A stretch of DNA of 64,000 nt from Triplophysa rosa (lineage: Eukaryota > Chordata > Actinopteri > Cypriniformes > Nemacheilidae). Below, one piece after another: positions 13,053 through 26,990 of this stretch. Within the stretch, counting starts at the first letter, position 1, and the number at the start of each line of letters is the position of its first letter. The stretch spans positions 3,653,866-3,717,865 of the forward strand of contig NC_079905.1 of assembly GCF_024868665.1 (NCBI RefSeq), read 5' to 3'. The notes under the pieces were generated by a model. The model did not search any database. It worked only from the letters and a program-made list of their open reading frames with translations, and had not been told where the DNA came from. Made by a program: the position numbers and the translations under genes.

Positions 13053-14234
13053 TATCTTTCTATTAGGGATGGCCATGAGGACCTTACTCAGAAATAACAG
13101 CAATGACCGATCAAGAAAGACATAAAAACATGTCTGAATGTAGCATCTCAGCTAAAAAAAAACATTTTTTACGTTGAGTTAAATTTTATGATAACTATAG
13201 TGATTTTTATCCTTGCCAAACCATCCCAAAAATGCCATAAAAGATGTGATTCAACTAATGTATGTGTATAAACTAAAAAAAAAAAGACAGAGACAGAACT
13301 CCATTACCCCATCGTCCTACTCTTTATCTATCAAATATCTGAGCAAAGGAAATGACCAATATCCACAACCCTACTGGCTACTGCCCAATACATTGTGGAT
13401 ACGCTCCAAAACACCCAATAACTCCTCTAACCTCTTCAGGGTCGCTGTTCCATATTTATCAAAGACTCTTAAATGACCCGTGCTGACCTCTGCCCAGCCC
13501 CGCGGCCTCACGCTGCTGTGGCGAAGCTCCGTGCTCCTACATTAACTTTAAAACCACTTCCTTTAGAAGCATTACCATGACTTGGCACCAGAGGGAAAGA
13601 GAAAGGATGAGGAACGAGTGGAAGCATGTGGGAGGATGAGAATCGGAGATGATTAAAAAGAAATAGGCACACAAAAGAGCGTGCCAGTTATAAGCGAGAG
13701 GGAAAAACGCAAGCAAAGTAGTAAGCGAGAGGGGTTTGTAGAATGCAAATTTCACAACATCTGTCTTCTTTGTGCGTGTAGCCGGAGGGGAAGTCTTATC
13801 AGTTGATGATTGTTCGCATGTGTGTACATTTAGTCAACTCTGGGTGGGCAGCTGCTAATGACTTCAGTTCTGCCGACAGCTGGATTGAACGGACGTTGAA
13901 TTGAAATGTCAGCGGGCCCTCAGAGGAAAGCGTATCATGCTCGGCCATCTGAAACGTACACACGTGCACACATTCAAACAGATCAAAGAGTGAAAGGTTA
14001 AGTTGTTGTCCCTGAATTACGTGCTCTCTTTTGCCTTTAATAGATGATGCATCCGAGCCACCAAACCACAGAGCAAACGCACACTTTCGCACCCATGGTG
14101 CTTTTCCGTCAACAGGTGCCTCATGTCAAACTGCGTCTTGCATTTTCATCACAGTCGATTTGGACAACTCTGCTATGGGCTGACAACTAAAACCAGCTGG
14201 TTCAACTAAAATAACATTATTCAATACATATCAC
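13053..14234. other. Non-coding sequence, no gene seen
   Basis: Short low-complexity frames only; no repeat recognised apart from the MITE to the left. Confidence 0.55.
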
Positions 14235-14485
14235 ATACACTTAAAAATAAATGTGCTTCAAAACATTCTTTGATGCCATAGAAGAACCTTTTTTTGTCTA
14301 AATGGTTCCATAAAGAACCTTTAACATCCGAAGAAACAAAGGTTCTTTGTGGCAATAAAAGATTCTTCAGATTATGAAAAGGTAAGAAAGAGATGGTTCT
14401 TTAAAGAACCTTTGACTGAATGGTTCTTTGTGGAACCAAAAATGGGTATTCTATGGCATCGCTGTGAAAAACCTTTTAAAGCAAC
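14235..14485. mobile_element. MITE with repeated AAAGAACC/GGTTCTTT blocks
   Basis: Alternating inverted GGTTCTTT and AAAGAACC blocks with GATGCCATAGAAGAACC near the left and TTCTATGGCATCGCTGTG near the right (mutually inverted ATGCCATAGAA / TTCTATGGCAT). A frequent teleost element; non-coding. Confidence 0.68.
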
Positions 14486-14762
14486 AACGAGCTGTTTTTC
14501 GACCTTAAAATAATCTCTCTAAAATTATTTTAGTGGAAGGATAACTCTTAACTGGACGAATTTTACTGCCGCTTCCACCTAAGCAGCCCTCTATCGGCTG
14601 AAATCACACTTGTACCTTTGGTTTGCGGGTAGGATCCCAAGCCCCGCCCATCACCTGCTTTACGGCATACGTCACGTTTTACTCACAGCCTGGGTGAAGT
14701 TAGCCAACATCTAACAATAAGACGAGACCATCTATTTCAACGCAAGTCTCCAAACCATCACC

Positions 14763-14918
14763 ATGGCACCAACGAGGGTTTTGTCGGAGGAAGCGAAGAA
14801 AAGAAAGAGTGATCGGACACTAGCCCGATCACAAATCAATATCGGACTCGGTGAAAGAGCTGAAAGAGGCAACTGCTTGCAAAACTGATGTAGACCTAGC
14901 GGTCCTGCTACTGGATTT
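14763..14918 (+). pseudogene. Relic of a transposon-associated protein N-terminus
   Basis: ATG at 14763 opens MAPTRVLSEEAKKRKSDRTL, then ARSQINIGL. A frame break follows, and another frame reads VKELKEATACKTDVDLAVLL and ends at a GTAAGT donor (14919). I associate the order RxxINIGL...W.ELKE...KTDxxLAxLLLD with first exons of transposon-borne proteins repeated in fish genomes. A compact GC-rich sequence with CCCCGCCC and TACGTCACG lies upstream and looks promoter-like. Frame-broken, so not functional. Family recalled by eye, not searched. Confidence 0.45.
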
Positions 14919-17395
14919 GTAAGTGTTATATGTACATTTTTCTACATATGCAAACAATGCTACATACGCGAGCTACATACACGAGAACAACTAACGTATG
15001 CACGCAAAAAAACTAGTATACTGTTATTTGTTGTCATTATAGTAGTAAATTATGGAGTAACAATACTTAAAACTTTGTAATGATATGAGATGAAGAACAC
15101 ATGGTAACACGGGCTACTTTACCTGATCGGTGGACATAGTTTCAAAACGACGTATCTGGGTACGCCGGTTACATCAGCACGTGTTTTGAGCTGACAGCGG
15201 GGAAACTTTGCAACAGTATTTACGACACGTATCAGACAATTGCGCTTATCAACCACATGGGGTAACCAGACACCAAAACTGCTCGTTGTTGCTTTAAGCA
15301 CCTTAATTTTCAAGAGTGTATGCGAAGCGATTGCCATTCATTCTAATCACGCATTTACTTCACTTAAATCAAACACAGAGCAGAATATCATTGAGACAAT
15401 GAATTAAATCAAAACACAGACCACGGTACAGCAGGTTTGTTTTGGAAACGGTATGCAGACATTAAGTTCTCAGATCAGTCGAAACACAGATTCATTCTAA
15501 GTGATGTTCACAGGTCCCGGGGCTGAACACTAGCCGAGCACCATTAGGGTGAAATAAGGCATAACAAACGCATTCATACGCTGGCATACATCAAACGCAA
15601 GTACAGCAAAGAGGCTTTAAACAAACAGCTGAGAGGTGGTGTAGAATACTTAACGCTCAGCTCTAATAGTAACTAGCTCATGCCGTCAGCTCGCCAAATG
15701 CACATTATGAGATCTGTAATGGAAATCTTAAATCCTCTCCCAAACGCCCCAATCAAATTTTTCATTCACATTGGTTAAACCGAGCAAGAAATGAAACCGA
15801 CACAGCCACCATGTCAGTGCTAATGACTATTTTATAGTGAAAATGTGACGAAATTTGCCAAGAAATACAGTTCTGACAAATGAATGTGTCCACGTTAAAG
15901 GGTTCACAGACATTCCAACAAACCCCAGAACGGTTGGATTCGGATAGATGTTTAAGGGAAAGTCATTTTTCTTGCTTTTCTAAAGAAGTGCCAGTTTTGG
16001 AGTATGCAATCTGAGATACTATAGAGACATAGTAAATTATCTTACGAGCAAAATCAATCACGCTATTAGCCCTCGATGTCAGTCTCACATTACAATACAG
16101 TACAATACAGAAAACAAAGCGACGACTCGAATCTGATTTGACATTCATGAACTTGCTGTAACGCAACAGTCCACCATTATCCGCTATTAGGAGCATTAAA
16201 TTTTCAAATATTGCACGTAAGAGATGAGGGAGAGGAATAAACACAAGAAAGGGAATGCTTTACACTGCTAACCTGTTGTTTTGATAGAAACAAAGTACCT
16301 GCCAAGTTCCCGTGTAATGGCTTAATAAAGCTACCCCACAGAGAGACATCATGCTTTTTTCTGGGAAGATAGATATTGCTCATCTGAAGAGCCAGACAGA
16401 CAGAAAGACAGACACAGACAGACAGGGGTTTGCGTTTCAGTCGGTTAGTAGCGCATGTTGCAGGAGATTGATAGAGAAGTGGATAACCTGTCAGAGCGCT
16501 CGGCGGGAGACGGACTGACACATTTGGTAAAGGCCGGTTCTGTTGCAATATGGGAACTGTCAACTGAAGTCGAGAAAGACTCAAACATACACGGCAGCGT
16601 GAACAGACCCGTGTGTTCTTTAAACCCGAGAACCTGATGAAGCGTGCATGCACACAAATTAAGAGTTAATTACTCAGAAACAGGCACGGTGCGGTCAACA
16701 CCTACGCACAAACCCATAAAGCCGAATAAATGAGTGATATAGCTAAATAAAGGAAAACCTATGCGCTAATTGATATTATATGCAACCACGTCGCAACATC
16801 TGGCACTTTGCCTGGCGTGAGCGCGAGCGGAGCTGACAGACAAAAGATATTAGATACCTGCACTACTGGTCCGTCTGCTTATTCTCAAATAATTTCATTC
16901 CCGCCTCAAACACACACACACAGACGCACTCAATCCGGATAAACACACAGAAGCGGCTCGCAGTGAGGGAAAACACATACATAAGCAAAAAATATACAAA
17001 TGAAGAGATGGCAGAAAGCACCTCGGGGGAAGTACTGAAAAGCTTCTGAAAGACCGTAAGAGCGACAGAGAGAAAGAGAGAATAAACATGTCTTCCACTG
17101 ACAGTTTTTCCAATGATGTCTGCTGAGCCGGGCACAAGCGTCTGGGAATGACAGATTAGGAGTGTATATCCAGAACAGAAGGGGGAGAGAGATAGAGAGG
17201 TTTGTTATCTCGCGCTATAATAGTTTATAATATTTGCATAGTCTGGTAATAAAATGATGAAAATGTGTCGCACTAACTAGATTAGAACTATACTAGCAAA
17301 TTGTTCAAATGGCGCTATTGGTTAAATAAAAAACATTGTTTTACAATAAACAGAGACGTAAATTAAGGTTTGAAATGTATGACAAGTGAGACGGA
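14919..17395. other. Non-coding sequence, no gene seen
   Basis: May include the rest of the element whose coding relic ends at 14918. Short CA run at 16911-16922. No exon supported. Confidence 0.5.
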
Positions 17396-17632
17396 GAGGT
17401 CACCCAATAATTCATTTATTCACCCTTGTGTCATTCCAAATCTGTGTGACTTTCTTCTGCAGAACACGAAAGATTTTGAAGAACGCGAGTAACCATTGGC
17501 CCCCATTGACTTCTATTGTACGGACCCAAAACCACCGAGGCATTTCTCAAAATATCTTCTTTTGTGTTCAACAGAAGGAAGAGTCATATACAAGTTTAGA
17601 AACACCATGAGGGTGAATAAATGACATATTGT
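17396..17632. mobile_element. Palindromic MITE (TTCACCC family)
   Basis: Arms TGTGACTTTCTTCTGCAGAA and the degenerate inverse near 17575-17600. Centre CCATTGACTTCTATTGTACG; inner CAAAATATCTTCTTTTGTG. Non-coding. Confidence 0.68.
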
Positions 17633-20357
17633 TACTTTATAGTTAGTGTTAACAAGACAAATAAGGATAAAGATTTAAAAATCTTCCCAAAATTATGAGA
17701 ATAATAGTCCACACCACACCACAACTATTACAATAACAATACAGAGGAACAATATGGCTGGAATCACTTTTAGAGCAACTTTTTAAGCTATAAGGGAGAA
17801 TAAGGCAGCATTGAACATGTAAAAATTTACCTTTTATTAAGCTTTTAATAAACCTTTTGTCTATTGGTGTGGACGCAAATGTAGTTATCAGGCCTTTACA
17901 CTTGTACACGTAAGCACACAATAATGCGTAAACCCTTGTTTTCTTTTAATCCGTTAAGAAAGGTCAAAACATAAGAGTATGTGAGCCTTCTCGGCCCTGG
18001 GCCAAAGAGCCATAATTCCCCTACCCCCATTCTAGAAAGTTCTTTATAGTTCAGTTATAGCTTTCTGGTGTACCTCCATCCAGACAATACCCCTGTGTGT
18101 CTCTATTAAGAAATAAATAGGCAGAAAAAAGATTAAGACGACAAAGGAAAATGAAAACAGACGAAGAGGAGGAAGTGAGGTCTAGTCAGTCTGTCAGACA
18201 TCAAAGAATGGCATCTCGGCTTGACTGGAAGGAGGTCATTGACAAAGATAAGGGCTGAAATAGACACACAGTCTTGACCTTCTCAATGCACTTAAACGAG
18301 ACAGAAAAACAAAAGAGCGAGAGGAGAGCGCTTCTCCAGTACCTACAGATTTTGTGTGTTACAACGTATAAAAGAAACAGAGTTAAAGAGAAGCGAGGGA
18401 GAGAGACGGAGAAAACAAGTGTGAGGGAAACTGAATGGGTGGCTGTGGAAGACAGGGGGCAGAAAGCCAATTTAGCTTTCACAGGTAATCATTCTGCTAA
18501 GCCCTTTTTACACCGAAAGAACCGAGATATGTTTTTTTGCCTGACAAGGCCATTTATGTTTTGTTTCTAGCGGGCTGATGCATTAAAACCTTCCATTGTT
18601 CTGAATCTCAGCAGAGAAAACACTTTAAATCGGAACCAATCCATGAGCGAACGCGGCGAGGAAATGGCATCAAGGCGAAGGAAAGCGTTTGATAAGAAGA
18701 GCGTCAACAGAGTGGCTGGTAAAGGCCTAAAAGGAATTTCTTTAACAGACATGCACAGAAACCCTTGGCCCGGGTCTCCGGGACCCAACGGAACGTCTGC
18801 GTGACGTGTTTTGGAAACTGAACAGGACGGAGACTGCATTTTGATTTGCATTTGTACCATAGCAATGAAAAGCTCATAGGTTCGACTCCCAATGAATGAG
18901 CTGCTAGAAATAAACATTGTGAATGTATCGCAACTCATTTTGGACCTACAAGTGGGTTGTAAAATACATAACAATTAGGGCTGTCGAGCCCTAATGTCGA
19001 GCCCTTATATGATAAATATCACGTGATTTATGCACAGCTTTTGAGTGAAGTACGGGAAAATGCTGCTGCATCCGAAAGCCAGAGGGCGCTCTCGTGCGGA
19101 AACTCCAAATACGCACTGCAGAAGAAGACGATAATAACACGTTCTAGAATCTAGGAAATGCCTATGGACATCTTTTTATCACTGTTACTCAAGCCTCATC
19201 AGGTATTTTGATGATAATAAAGTATATTTATAATGATCATGTTTGACGGGTGTTGCTTTTTCAAATGCACATTATAAGCGACTCAAACTCGCACTGCTTT
19301 TAGATCGAGCAGCATTTCCTACTGATCCCAGAGCCGTGCTTCACGGACAAGCTACGCATTAAAAAAAATATCGACACATTGCATATCGCAGCCAGCTTGA
19401 TTTCAATAGGATTTAGAGACTTCTCTCAAGCATGTCTCATTTAAGCACAAAAAGTAAAATCTAAGTCCAAGATTATTCCCCTTACATTAACACAAATAAA
19501 ACAATTGCTTACATCCAGAAACAATTAAGAACAATAAAACTGATGGGGAAAGAGTAAGCCAGTGAAATTGGTCTTGGATGGATTTGATGAGAAAGTCTCA
19601 AGTTATCTGCCATCTGATTAAACCCGACTTGTGATCCTTTACAGTCTCCTTGACCCCTCTCCTCACTATCCTGCCGATGAAGTGATAAAGGCCAAAAAAC
19701 ATACATGAATATACACGAACTTTTGCACAAACTTTGGAGGTATACAAAGTATATGAATTCGCAAGCAGACAAGCCCTGGAGCAAGAAACTGAGAAGGAAA
19801 TAAAAAAGTAAAGGGGTCATTTATGAGTGAAGGAGAAAGAAAGAAACAGTGAGGAGAGACAGGGAGTGAGTGAGAGAGAGGGCTCAAGTACTAAGTTCTT
19901 AAAGAGTGACAGACAAATGAAAAAAACAGACAGGGAGAAAGAAAAAGAGGGCGAGAGCGAGAGATGGAGAGAGGGAGGAGGTTCCATTGAAAGAGCACCG
20001 TGGTCTACAGTAATTGCTTGGTCTTGCTCCGTTGCCCATATATGGTAATGGAATGTGTGACTGAGAGGGGTAACCTGTATTGAGCCGAGGGCATCAACCC
20101 ACCCACACACACAAACACACCGTCAGACACACTGATTACAAAACACATTAACACTCTGAAATAAGAAGGCAGACACTCAGAAATAAATGCTGTAACAAGA
20201 AACACGGACAACTGATACCGTGTATAATTAAAAACGTCCAGAAGAAATTCACAGCCTAAAGTGTCAGATGATGTTAAACGTTTCACATTATTAGACATTC
20301 AACATGACGCGCACAACCCAGTTTATATCCATAATCGGATGCATTTATACAGGACGC
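17633..20357. other. Non-coding sequence with likely repeat scraps
   Basis: TAGTCCACACCACACC near 17706 and CCAGAGGGCGCTCTCGTG near 19080 look like dispersed fish repeats. Purine-rich 19825-19985. No coding exon supported. Confidence 0.5.
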
Positions 20358-20489
20358 TCATGTTTATGCATGCGTGCGGCAGACGCTTTCATCTAAAAGC
20401 CAATTACAGTGCATTCAAGCTACACGTTATCTCAGCATGTGTGTTCTATAGGATCAACCAAAAACAATGGCGTTGCAAGCACCACACTG
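20358..20489 (-). mobile_element. Degenerate SINE fragment
   Basis: GCGGCAGACGCTTTCATCTAAAAGC resembles the tail of the SINEs at 701 and 8331 (only its core is shown by GGCAGACGCTTT). Near 20470 ATGGCGTTGCAAGCACC matches their anticodon-arm region. The B box is no longer readable. Confidence 0.5.
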
Positions 20490-20660
20490 AAAATGTTATT
20501 TAAATAAATGTCTTGTATTTTGAACATCAACATTGGCCAATAAAAACCCGTACTGGCTTGCATTCCCAACCAGTCCACAGCTCTTATGCGCATTGAATGC
20601 AATGTTTTCGTTTGAAAGCAAGCATCTCCATTACTGAGGGCAGGTATTTTAATAGCAGAC

Positions 20661-20690
20661 ATATCTATCTATCTATCTATCTATCTATAT
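20661..20690. repeat. (TATC)n microsatellite
   Basis: Seven units of TATC followed by TATATAG; a short CA run lies at 20706-20717. Confidence 0.88.
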
Positions 20691-22228
20691 AGCTACCTCC
20701 TGCAAACACACACACACATCCTCGGCTCTATAAAAGCGTGACTCATCCTCTCAGACATGAGGCTGAAGGCTCCAGCATAGCGAGTCTTTGGCGATCACTT
20801 CCGTTCCTGCAAGTGCTGGGCATCTGGAAGGGCACCAGACTACCTCAGCTTCATGGCATGCCAAGGATGCCCACATGACAAGCCTGGCTTCTGTGCAAGC
20901 ATAGGACCCCTGCAAAGACTCAGCAAGACTTAACAGGACTGAAATATCAACAGTCACCTCTATAAAAACAGCCATATCTGAAGCAGATAAAGTGTGCTAG
21001 ATTCAATATGAAAGCGAAAGTTCGTTATTTACTTTATCAATACACGTTCCTGGTTTTATTGTGAAGTGTTTCTTTTATGTCAGGTGGTTGGAATATGTAG
21101 GTCATTTCACAGGTGGAACAAGTTCAATTTATTGTAAACTAAAGAAACTTTAATACATAAACTTTAATACATCACACGCACACTTTTGTAGATACAGCCT
21201 TCTTTGTTACCTCACTTATACTGTGCATTTTTTTATTTATTTTTTGTGTACCCAGTGTAGATTGTTTTTGTATCAATATATACACACTCTGTATATACAA
21301 TCTATCAATCTATCTACAGTACATATATCCACATACTATCGTTTACAATAAAAGCAAGAACATGTGTTGAGCAATACGTTCATTTAGATTTCACTTTCAC
21401 TGTAAACTGCCATTGTATAGACTCCTTAAAAGCAGAAAAACAAACAATCGCACAAGTTATTCATGGCAGGCTCCGTCTGAACAATCATTGTTTCCAGAAT
21501 GGTTCTGGGTGTGTCATGATTGCGACGTGCCCTATGGCAGCCCTTATGCTAAACCGCCACTCAAGTGCACTAAAGCACACAAGCCCTAAATCCCGCCTTC
21601 CTTCATTATTCCCTTCTCAAGTAGAGCTGTCAGGAAATGTGTTTGATAACACCCCACAACGTAGCTTTATTGGGGGGGGAAAGGTATTGAAAATAACACT
21701 TTGCTTTGTCTTGCTATCAAGCCCGAGTTAGGTTTCGTCAATTAATGCAATGCAGCTTTGTGATTCATCAGTCAGACTGTTGGGTTTTAACATCGAGGGT
21801 TACATTCCAGGTAAATCCAGGCAATTTTACAGCTCATTGCCAGCCTCTGAGCTGTCAATCAAACAACTTGCTATGAAAAAAGCATGCAAAGAAACGTCTG
21901 ACAGGTCGCTATGTTATGTTATAATGAGCTTGCGTTATGTTTTATGGAAGTCAGGTTAAAACATGAGTAATGACTTCCCAGAAACAGTCAACAGGATGTG
22001 GATGTTTGCACGATGACGTTCTGGAGAAACTTGTCATTGACAAAGCAAAACCAGGAATTAACCTGGAATTGCATTTCCATACCCGCCCTAATCTGATCAT
22101 GTGATAGAGCAGAACAGGTAACAGCTTATAAAAGATAAGAATGATCTACTTTAAAAAACCATCAGGTAAGATCATAACACAAGAAAAGGCTGGTCGAATG
22201 CCAACACAGGTATTAGCATTATTCACAA
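20691..22228. other. Non-coding sequence, no gene seen
   Basis: A minus-strand open frame at 20751-20975 has no recognisable domain or clear splice border. AT-rich with TATATACA scraps near 21280. Confidence 0.5.
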
Positions 22229-22470
22229 GCCAGTGGTTCTCAACTGGTCTTGCTTCAGGACCCAGATTTTACATTAGACATTAAGTCACGACTAAACTGC
22301 ACAATATTTAACCCAACACAATATCTAATACCACCCTAATTAAAATGTTAATTTTTTTATATTAAACCATTTAAATGTGTATGATTATCAAATCCATGAA
22401 CTGCATCGGCCCAAAATACAAAATTATTAACATGACTGAAATGAAAAATGTAATTTAAAAAAGTAATTTA
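22229..22470. repeat. Probable old interspersed repeat fragment
   Basis: CCAGTGGTTCTCAACTGGTC followed by CTTCAGGACCCAGATTTTAC is a motif pair I associate with a dispersed teleost repeat. Its right side is cut by the MITE at 22471. Confidence 0.35.
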
Positions 22471-22788
22471 TAGGGCTGTCAAACGAGTAATCGCATCCAG
22501 AATAAAAGTTTGTGTTTACATAATATATGTCTGTGTAGTGTTCATATGTTAATTTTGAATTAATAAACACATACATGAATATATATAATATACAATATTC
22601 TTTCTTATAAATGTTTATTTATAATTTCAATTATTGTTAAATATAAATAAATACATCTAAATATTTCCTAAATATGTTTTTGTGTTAATAAATACAAAAT
22701 TAATATGCACAGTACACAGACATATATTATGTAAACAAAAACTTTTATCCTGGATGCGATTAATCGCGATTAATCGTTTGACAGCCCT
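22471..22788. mobile_element. Inverted-repeat MITE, GGGCTGTCAA family
   Basis: Shares the terminal TAGGGCTGTCAAACGA and AATCGCATCCAGAATAAAAG, and the inner TTTACATAATATATGTCTGTG, with the element at 56481. The whole element folds into a long hairpin. Flanking target duplication not clear. Confidence 0.78.
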
Positions 22789-25700
22789 CTTTTCTTATAC
22801 CTTGAATAGTTTTGTATGCTTTGTGGATGTGTAATTTGGCAAACATTTAGTGACAGATAGATGTGCTAAAATACTTTTGATGGAACACAAGCCTTTGAAA
22901 TCAGCAATAGACATGTCAAGTTTTTTCTTTTCATTTGCAAAAATAAAAATCCTATTCATTTCGCCATCCTGACTGCGCATTGTCTTCAGTTGCGTTTTAT
23001 TTGGCACTGACACCCTATCAGAAAACACAGACAACCCACTTTTTCGTGACCAACGCCGTGCATGTGATGCGTTCATCGTCCAAGTCAATTCAAATTCAGC
23101 TCTGCCTCTTTTATTCAACACAAATTCAACACCTTCACTCTATGACTTATTCTCCATCCCGAGAAGGGCTTTCACATACAACATCCTTCTTATGATTCGG
23201 ACCACGCTTTCTAATGAATCAGGAATTAACCTCTGTCGGCTGACTTACAGTCAATTTCCTGTGGCTCTGCTCTTTTTCTCTCAATCACCGTCTTGGGAGA
23301 TGGTGCAATAGAAAGAAAGAGGGAGAGAGAGGCTGAGAGAACTTGAAAATAGCCTCGGCTAAGACAGTACAAACAAACTCTGAAAACTTTTATTTTATCC
23401 AAGTGTTATCCCAGTATCCCAAAATTATCCCAGTGTCCGGATCTAAGAGCAATCACCTGCGTAGTGTCAACGGACCTGACGCTGAACCCATCACATGAGG
23501 TTTTACGTGACAGACAGAGACGGGTATCGGATGCAAGAAATTGAGAGAAAACGATCATGCCAATCTCTGCCATACCATTCACGTAGAAAGAAAAAGAGAT
23601 CTGTCCTTACAAATAAAAATTGAGAGAGCAAATAAAGACCTCATCCGAAGAGAAAACTCTAGAAGACTCATTTGTGTGCTCATTTGACGAAACACCAGAG
23701 CATGAAATCAAAAGTCAGAAGTTTCAGTATGAACACTATATTTCTCATTAAGTTATTCGCAAACCAAATCATCTGAGGCGTGCTACTCTACACAACACAA
23801 ATGCTTCTGGCTAAGCGAGCGCAACTCAACGCATCAAAGCAGAATTCATAATGCAATACATGTATGAATTACGTTCTCATGGCCTAAAGAGGCAATATTA
23901 GCGTGTCTTCTCAGGTCAGGGTTCCTCTCAGATCATATTTGGTGAAGCAACAGTTTATGTAGCGTGTGTTTCTGGCCCAAATCTCCAGCGCTAGCAAAGA
24001 GCAGCCTCTGAGCAATACAAATTTCCTCCAGGTGCCTGCGTACGGATATATATTTTCTAAATTTGTAAGTGTCCACTTCCAGACGCACACCTACGTGGTC
24101 AAAGTACCCTTGTGAAAACGTTGAAGTGCGCTTAATGTGTCTGGAGTGTGTCGCCACAGCTGGATATCCTTGTGATTTTACTCTTTGTTATCCATTTTAG
24201 AGTTTTCATCACCGCACCACTTCTGCTCCATTACCAAAACGTCTTGTAGCTTTTTATCATTGCAACAATTCTTGCAGACATGTAACAGGCCAGTCAGTTG
24301 GAATTAAAAAGAGCAGAAACGCACACGAAAAACAAGACATCCCAAATAAACATTCAAAAAAACTCCCCACAGAAGACATTTTCTTTATCTCCATGACTGG
24401 AGGACCGTAGAAAGCTCCAGAAGCATTAGCCTTTCACCCTTCAACTCGGAGCTTTGGATCGCAGCGACTGGAGGAAAGAATCTCTTCAGGGTTTAAATCT
24501 CTGGCTGGAGACATGCCTGTCATTTCAATTCTCCAAACCCAATTTAAAGCCCAAACCAGAGATAAACGTTATATCTATTAAGTTTTGTTTACTCTTAAGG
24601 TCTCGGAATAACAGCTTCTTCTCCGTTTACCCTGATTATCACCTGACAGACTCAGAGATATTAAAAACAAAGGAAATTTTTGCATTTAAATTGCCTATTT
24701 CGTTGTTTCTAAGCTTCGCTCAAGCAGCTCTCCAGAAAACATTCGACTCAAGTATTGTTATGTACTCCCGTGCTAACATATTGCGAAGACCCAAAACGCT
24801 AGTGCGGCACGTGTAACGCAACAATGTTTAATTACAAGTTACAATTGACATGGTCTTCAAACTCATCTCTCAGATAAAAGGCAGAGGCTGGAAAATGAGA
24901 TCGTGTAAGCCGTCCTGCCTTCTTTGAGATGACAGGAAATTTATTGTTGGTAATGAGGTTAACACGGCGGAGGTCTGCTGAGGTGGAAGCGAGGTTTCTA
25001 TTAAAAAGGTGGATTACGTTTTCATGTGTGCCGGTACAATTAACAGCCTCGGCGCTAACAACGTCGGGCTAGGAGTCAATCAAGCAGCTGGCTTCTAAAG
25101 ATCAGACGGTAATTAAGCCAATTTCAGCTCCTCCCTCAAGAGGATCTAAATGAATCGGTGCAGCACAGCGCCGCCTCCCAACGTTGCATCTGTCAGATGA
25201 AGAGGAAGCTAACCTGCTTTCTACTACATTATGTAATCAAAAGTCAAAATGTTTCAAAAGTCAAACTCATTGCATTCCTTTGGGCAGTATCAAGGGTAGC
25301 CAACGCTGTTCACTTCATCAACAATAGTTTCATTCATGTCTATTTATCTGAAAATATATTAAAAGAAACATTAGAGTTTGAGTTAACACTTTAATAAAAC
25401 ACAAAAAAACTGTTACATCTCCAGAGCTAATAAAGGGGTACTTTATGTGCTTAATCCACCAGCAACGCATATGCAAGATAAAAGGGCCAGCCATAGTGCA
25501 ATTTAAGAAACGTAAATCTGAAATAAATAACTAGATTCACATTTTCTAAAGGAGCGAGCTGAATGTGCGAATAAAGTTTTTAAGTAGATTTAGTTATTTT
25601 AAGAGTCTGTGTAAATGAAATTCTACATCGAGAGTGCTTTGACTTTTCTCATGACACTCAGGTGTCACGCCTTGTTTGCTGTCAGCTGTATATGACAATC

Positions 25701-26712
25701 AACACATAATGCGACGGAGCCTTTGAAGTGGGAAGGCGGCTATATGCTTAAAGGGGTGCACGAAGTAAAAGACCAAATCACAATGCATGATGACACATCA
25801 CTGTCAGCTGAACGCTGAACATTCAGTCAGTACAAATCAATAGAAGAAACCTAAATTTCTGAAGTATAATAGTTACAAAAGCTAAACATATCCACAAAAT
25901 GTGTCTATGTATTGTGGTTATTTCAGAATTCACAGCAGAATGGTCTACCAGAATAAAGAAAATGCTCAGAGAGAATAGTAATCAAATGCCTGTAGGTTGT
26001 TTCTGAAAGGTCTGATAGAAATGAAAGTGTCGAAGGTTTTAAGAGAATCGTAAAAACCCTTTGAATGAGCCCGGGGTCACGGAAAAGGCTGATCTTCGAG
26101 CCCACACAAGAAATCCCTCTCTTTAGCCTTCATTTTATCAGGCACAGTGGTGGGTGATAAGACGGCGCGGCTTGGCTCCAGGAGACCTCCGGCCTTCACT
26201 AACAGTACGGTATGACTACCTCAAAGCTGAGCAGAGGACGAAAGAGAAAAAGAGGGAGGTGGGGAGTCAAAGAGACACCAAGACAGAGTATCTCTTATAC
26301 GGTGCACCGAGCAAGACAAACAGATCAATCGGGAGACGGACAGAGACACAGAACAGATTTTCCATCTGTTATGCAGTAAAATCTGAATGCCTATTTATGA
26401 CTGCAGCATATTTTCAAGTCCAACGCACAAGATTATGCCTACCAAACAGTTTTCACCTACGTGGAGTTTGTTGGAACTTCCGTCATTTTAAATGTAATCT
26501 ACATTGCACAACAGCATAGCTGCAGATTTAGGGGGGCATGTCAGCTCCATTGTGCGGCATATAAACATCGGAATATTACTGTACAGATACATTTCACTAC
26601 ACTCAGTATATCACAACATGCTCACATTACATGCAAATAACACTTGAAAGTATAACAACTTTTTTAATGGAACATCATCCACAAGCAACCACATACAACA
26701 GGACTTTTCTAA
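22789..26712. other. Unique non-coding sequence, candidate conserved elements
   Basis: No exon supported. 24890-25140 is complex, repeat-free and rich in TAATTA/TTAATT-type homeodomain sites; see Findings. Confidence 0.5.
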
Positions 26713-26990
26713 TGGGATATTTTACCCCAAAATGGAAATTTTCACATCAATTGTTTACCCTCGTGTCATTCAAAACCTGTTATGACTTTCTTTCTTCTGC
26801 AAAACACAAAAGAAGATATTTTGAAGGATGTTGTTTACCAAACAACCTTGGACCCCACTGACTTCCACTGTATATGGAGACAAAACCACAGGGACATTTC
26901 TCAAAATATCTTCTTTTGTGTTCCACTGAATAATGTTTTGAAAGAGATGAGGGTGAATAAAATCATTTTTCTTTTTGGGTGAACTTTCCG
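26713..26990. mobile_element. Palindromic MITE (TTCACCC family)
   Basis: GGGATATTTTACCCCAAAAT at the left and TTTTTGGGTGAACTTTCC at the right. The centre has AAAGAAGATATTTTGAAGG and its inverse. Confidence 0.72.

Noticed and set aside
18567..18974. 135-codon minus-strand open frame
   Set aside because: No recognisable domain and no clear exon borders; frame length alone is weak evidence in 64 kb.
18978..19012. Another copy of the GGGCTGTCAA MITE
   Set aside because: Only a short AGGGCTGTCGAGCCCT match and no right end could be found.
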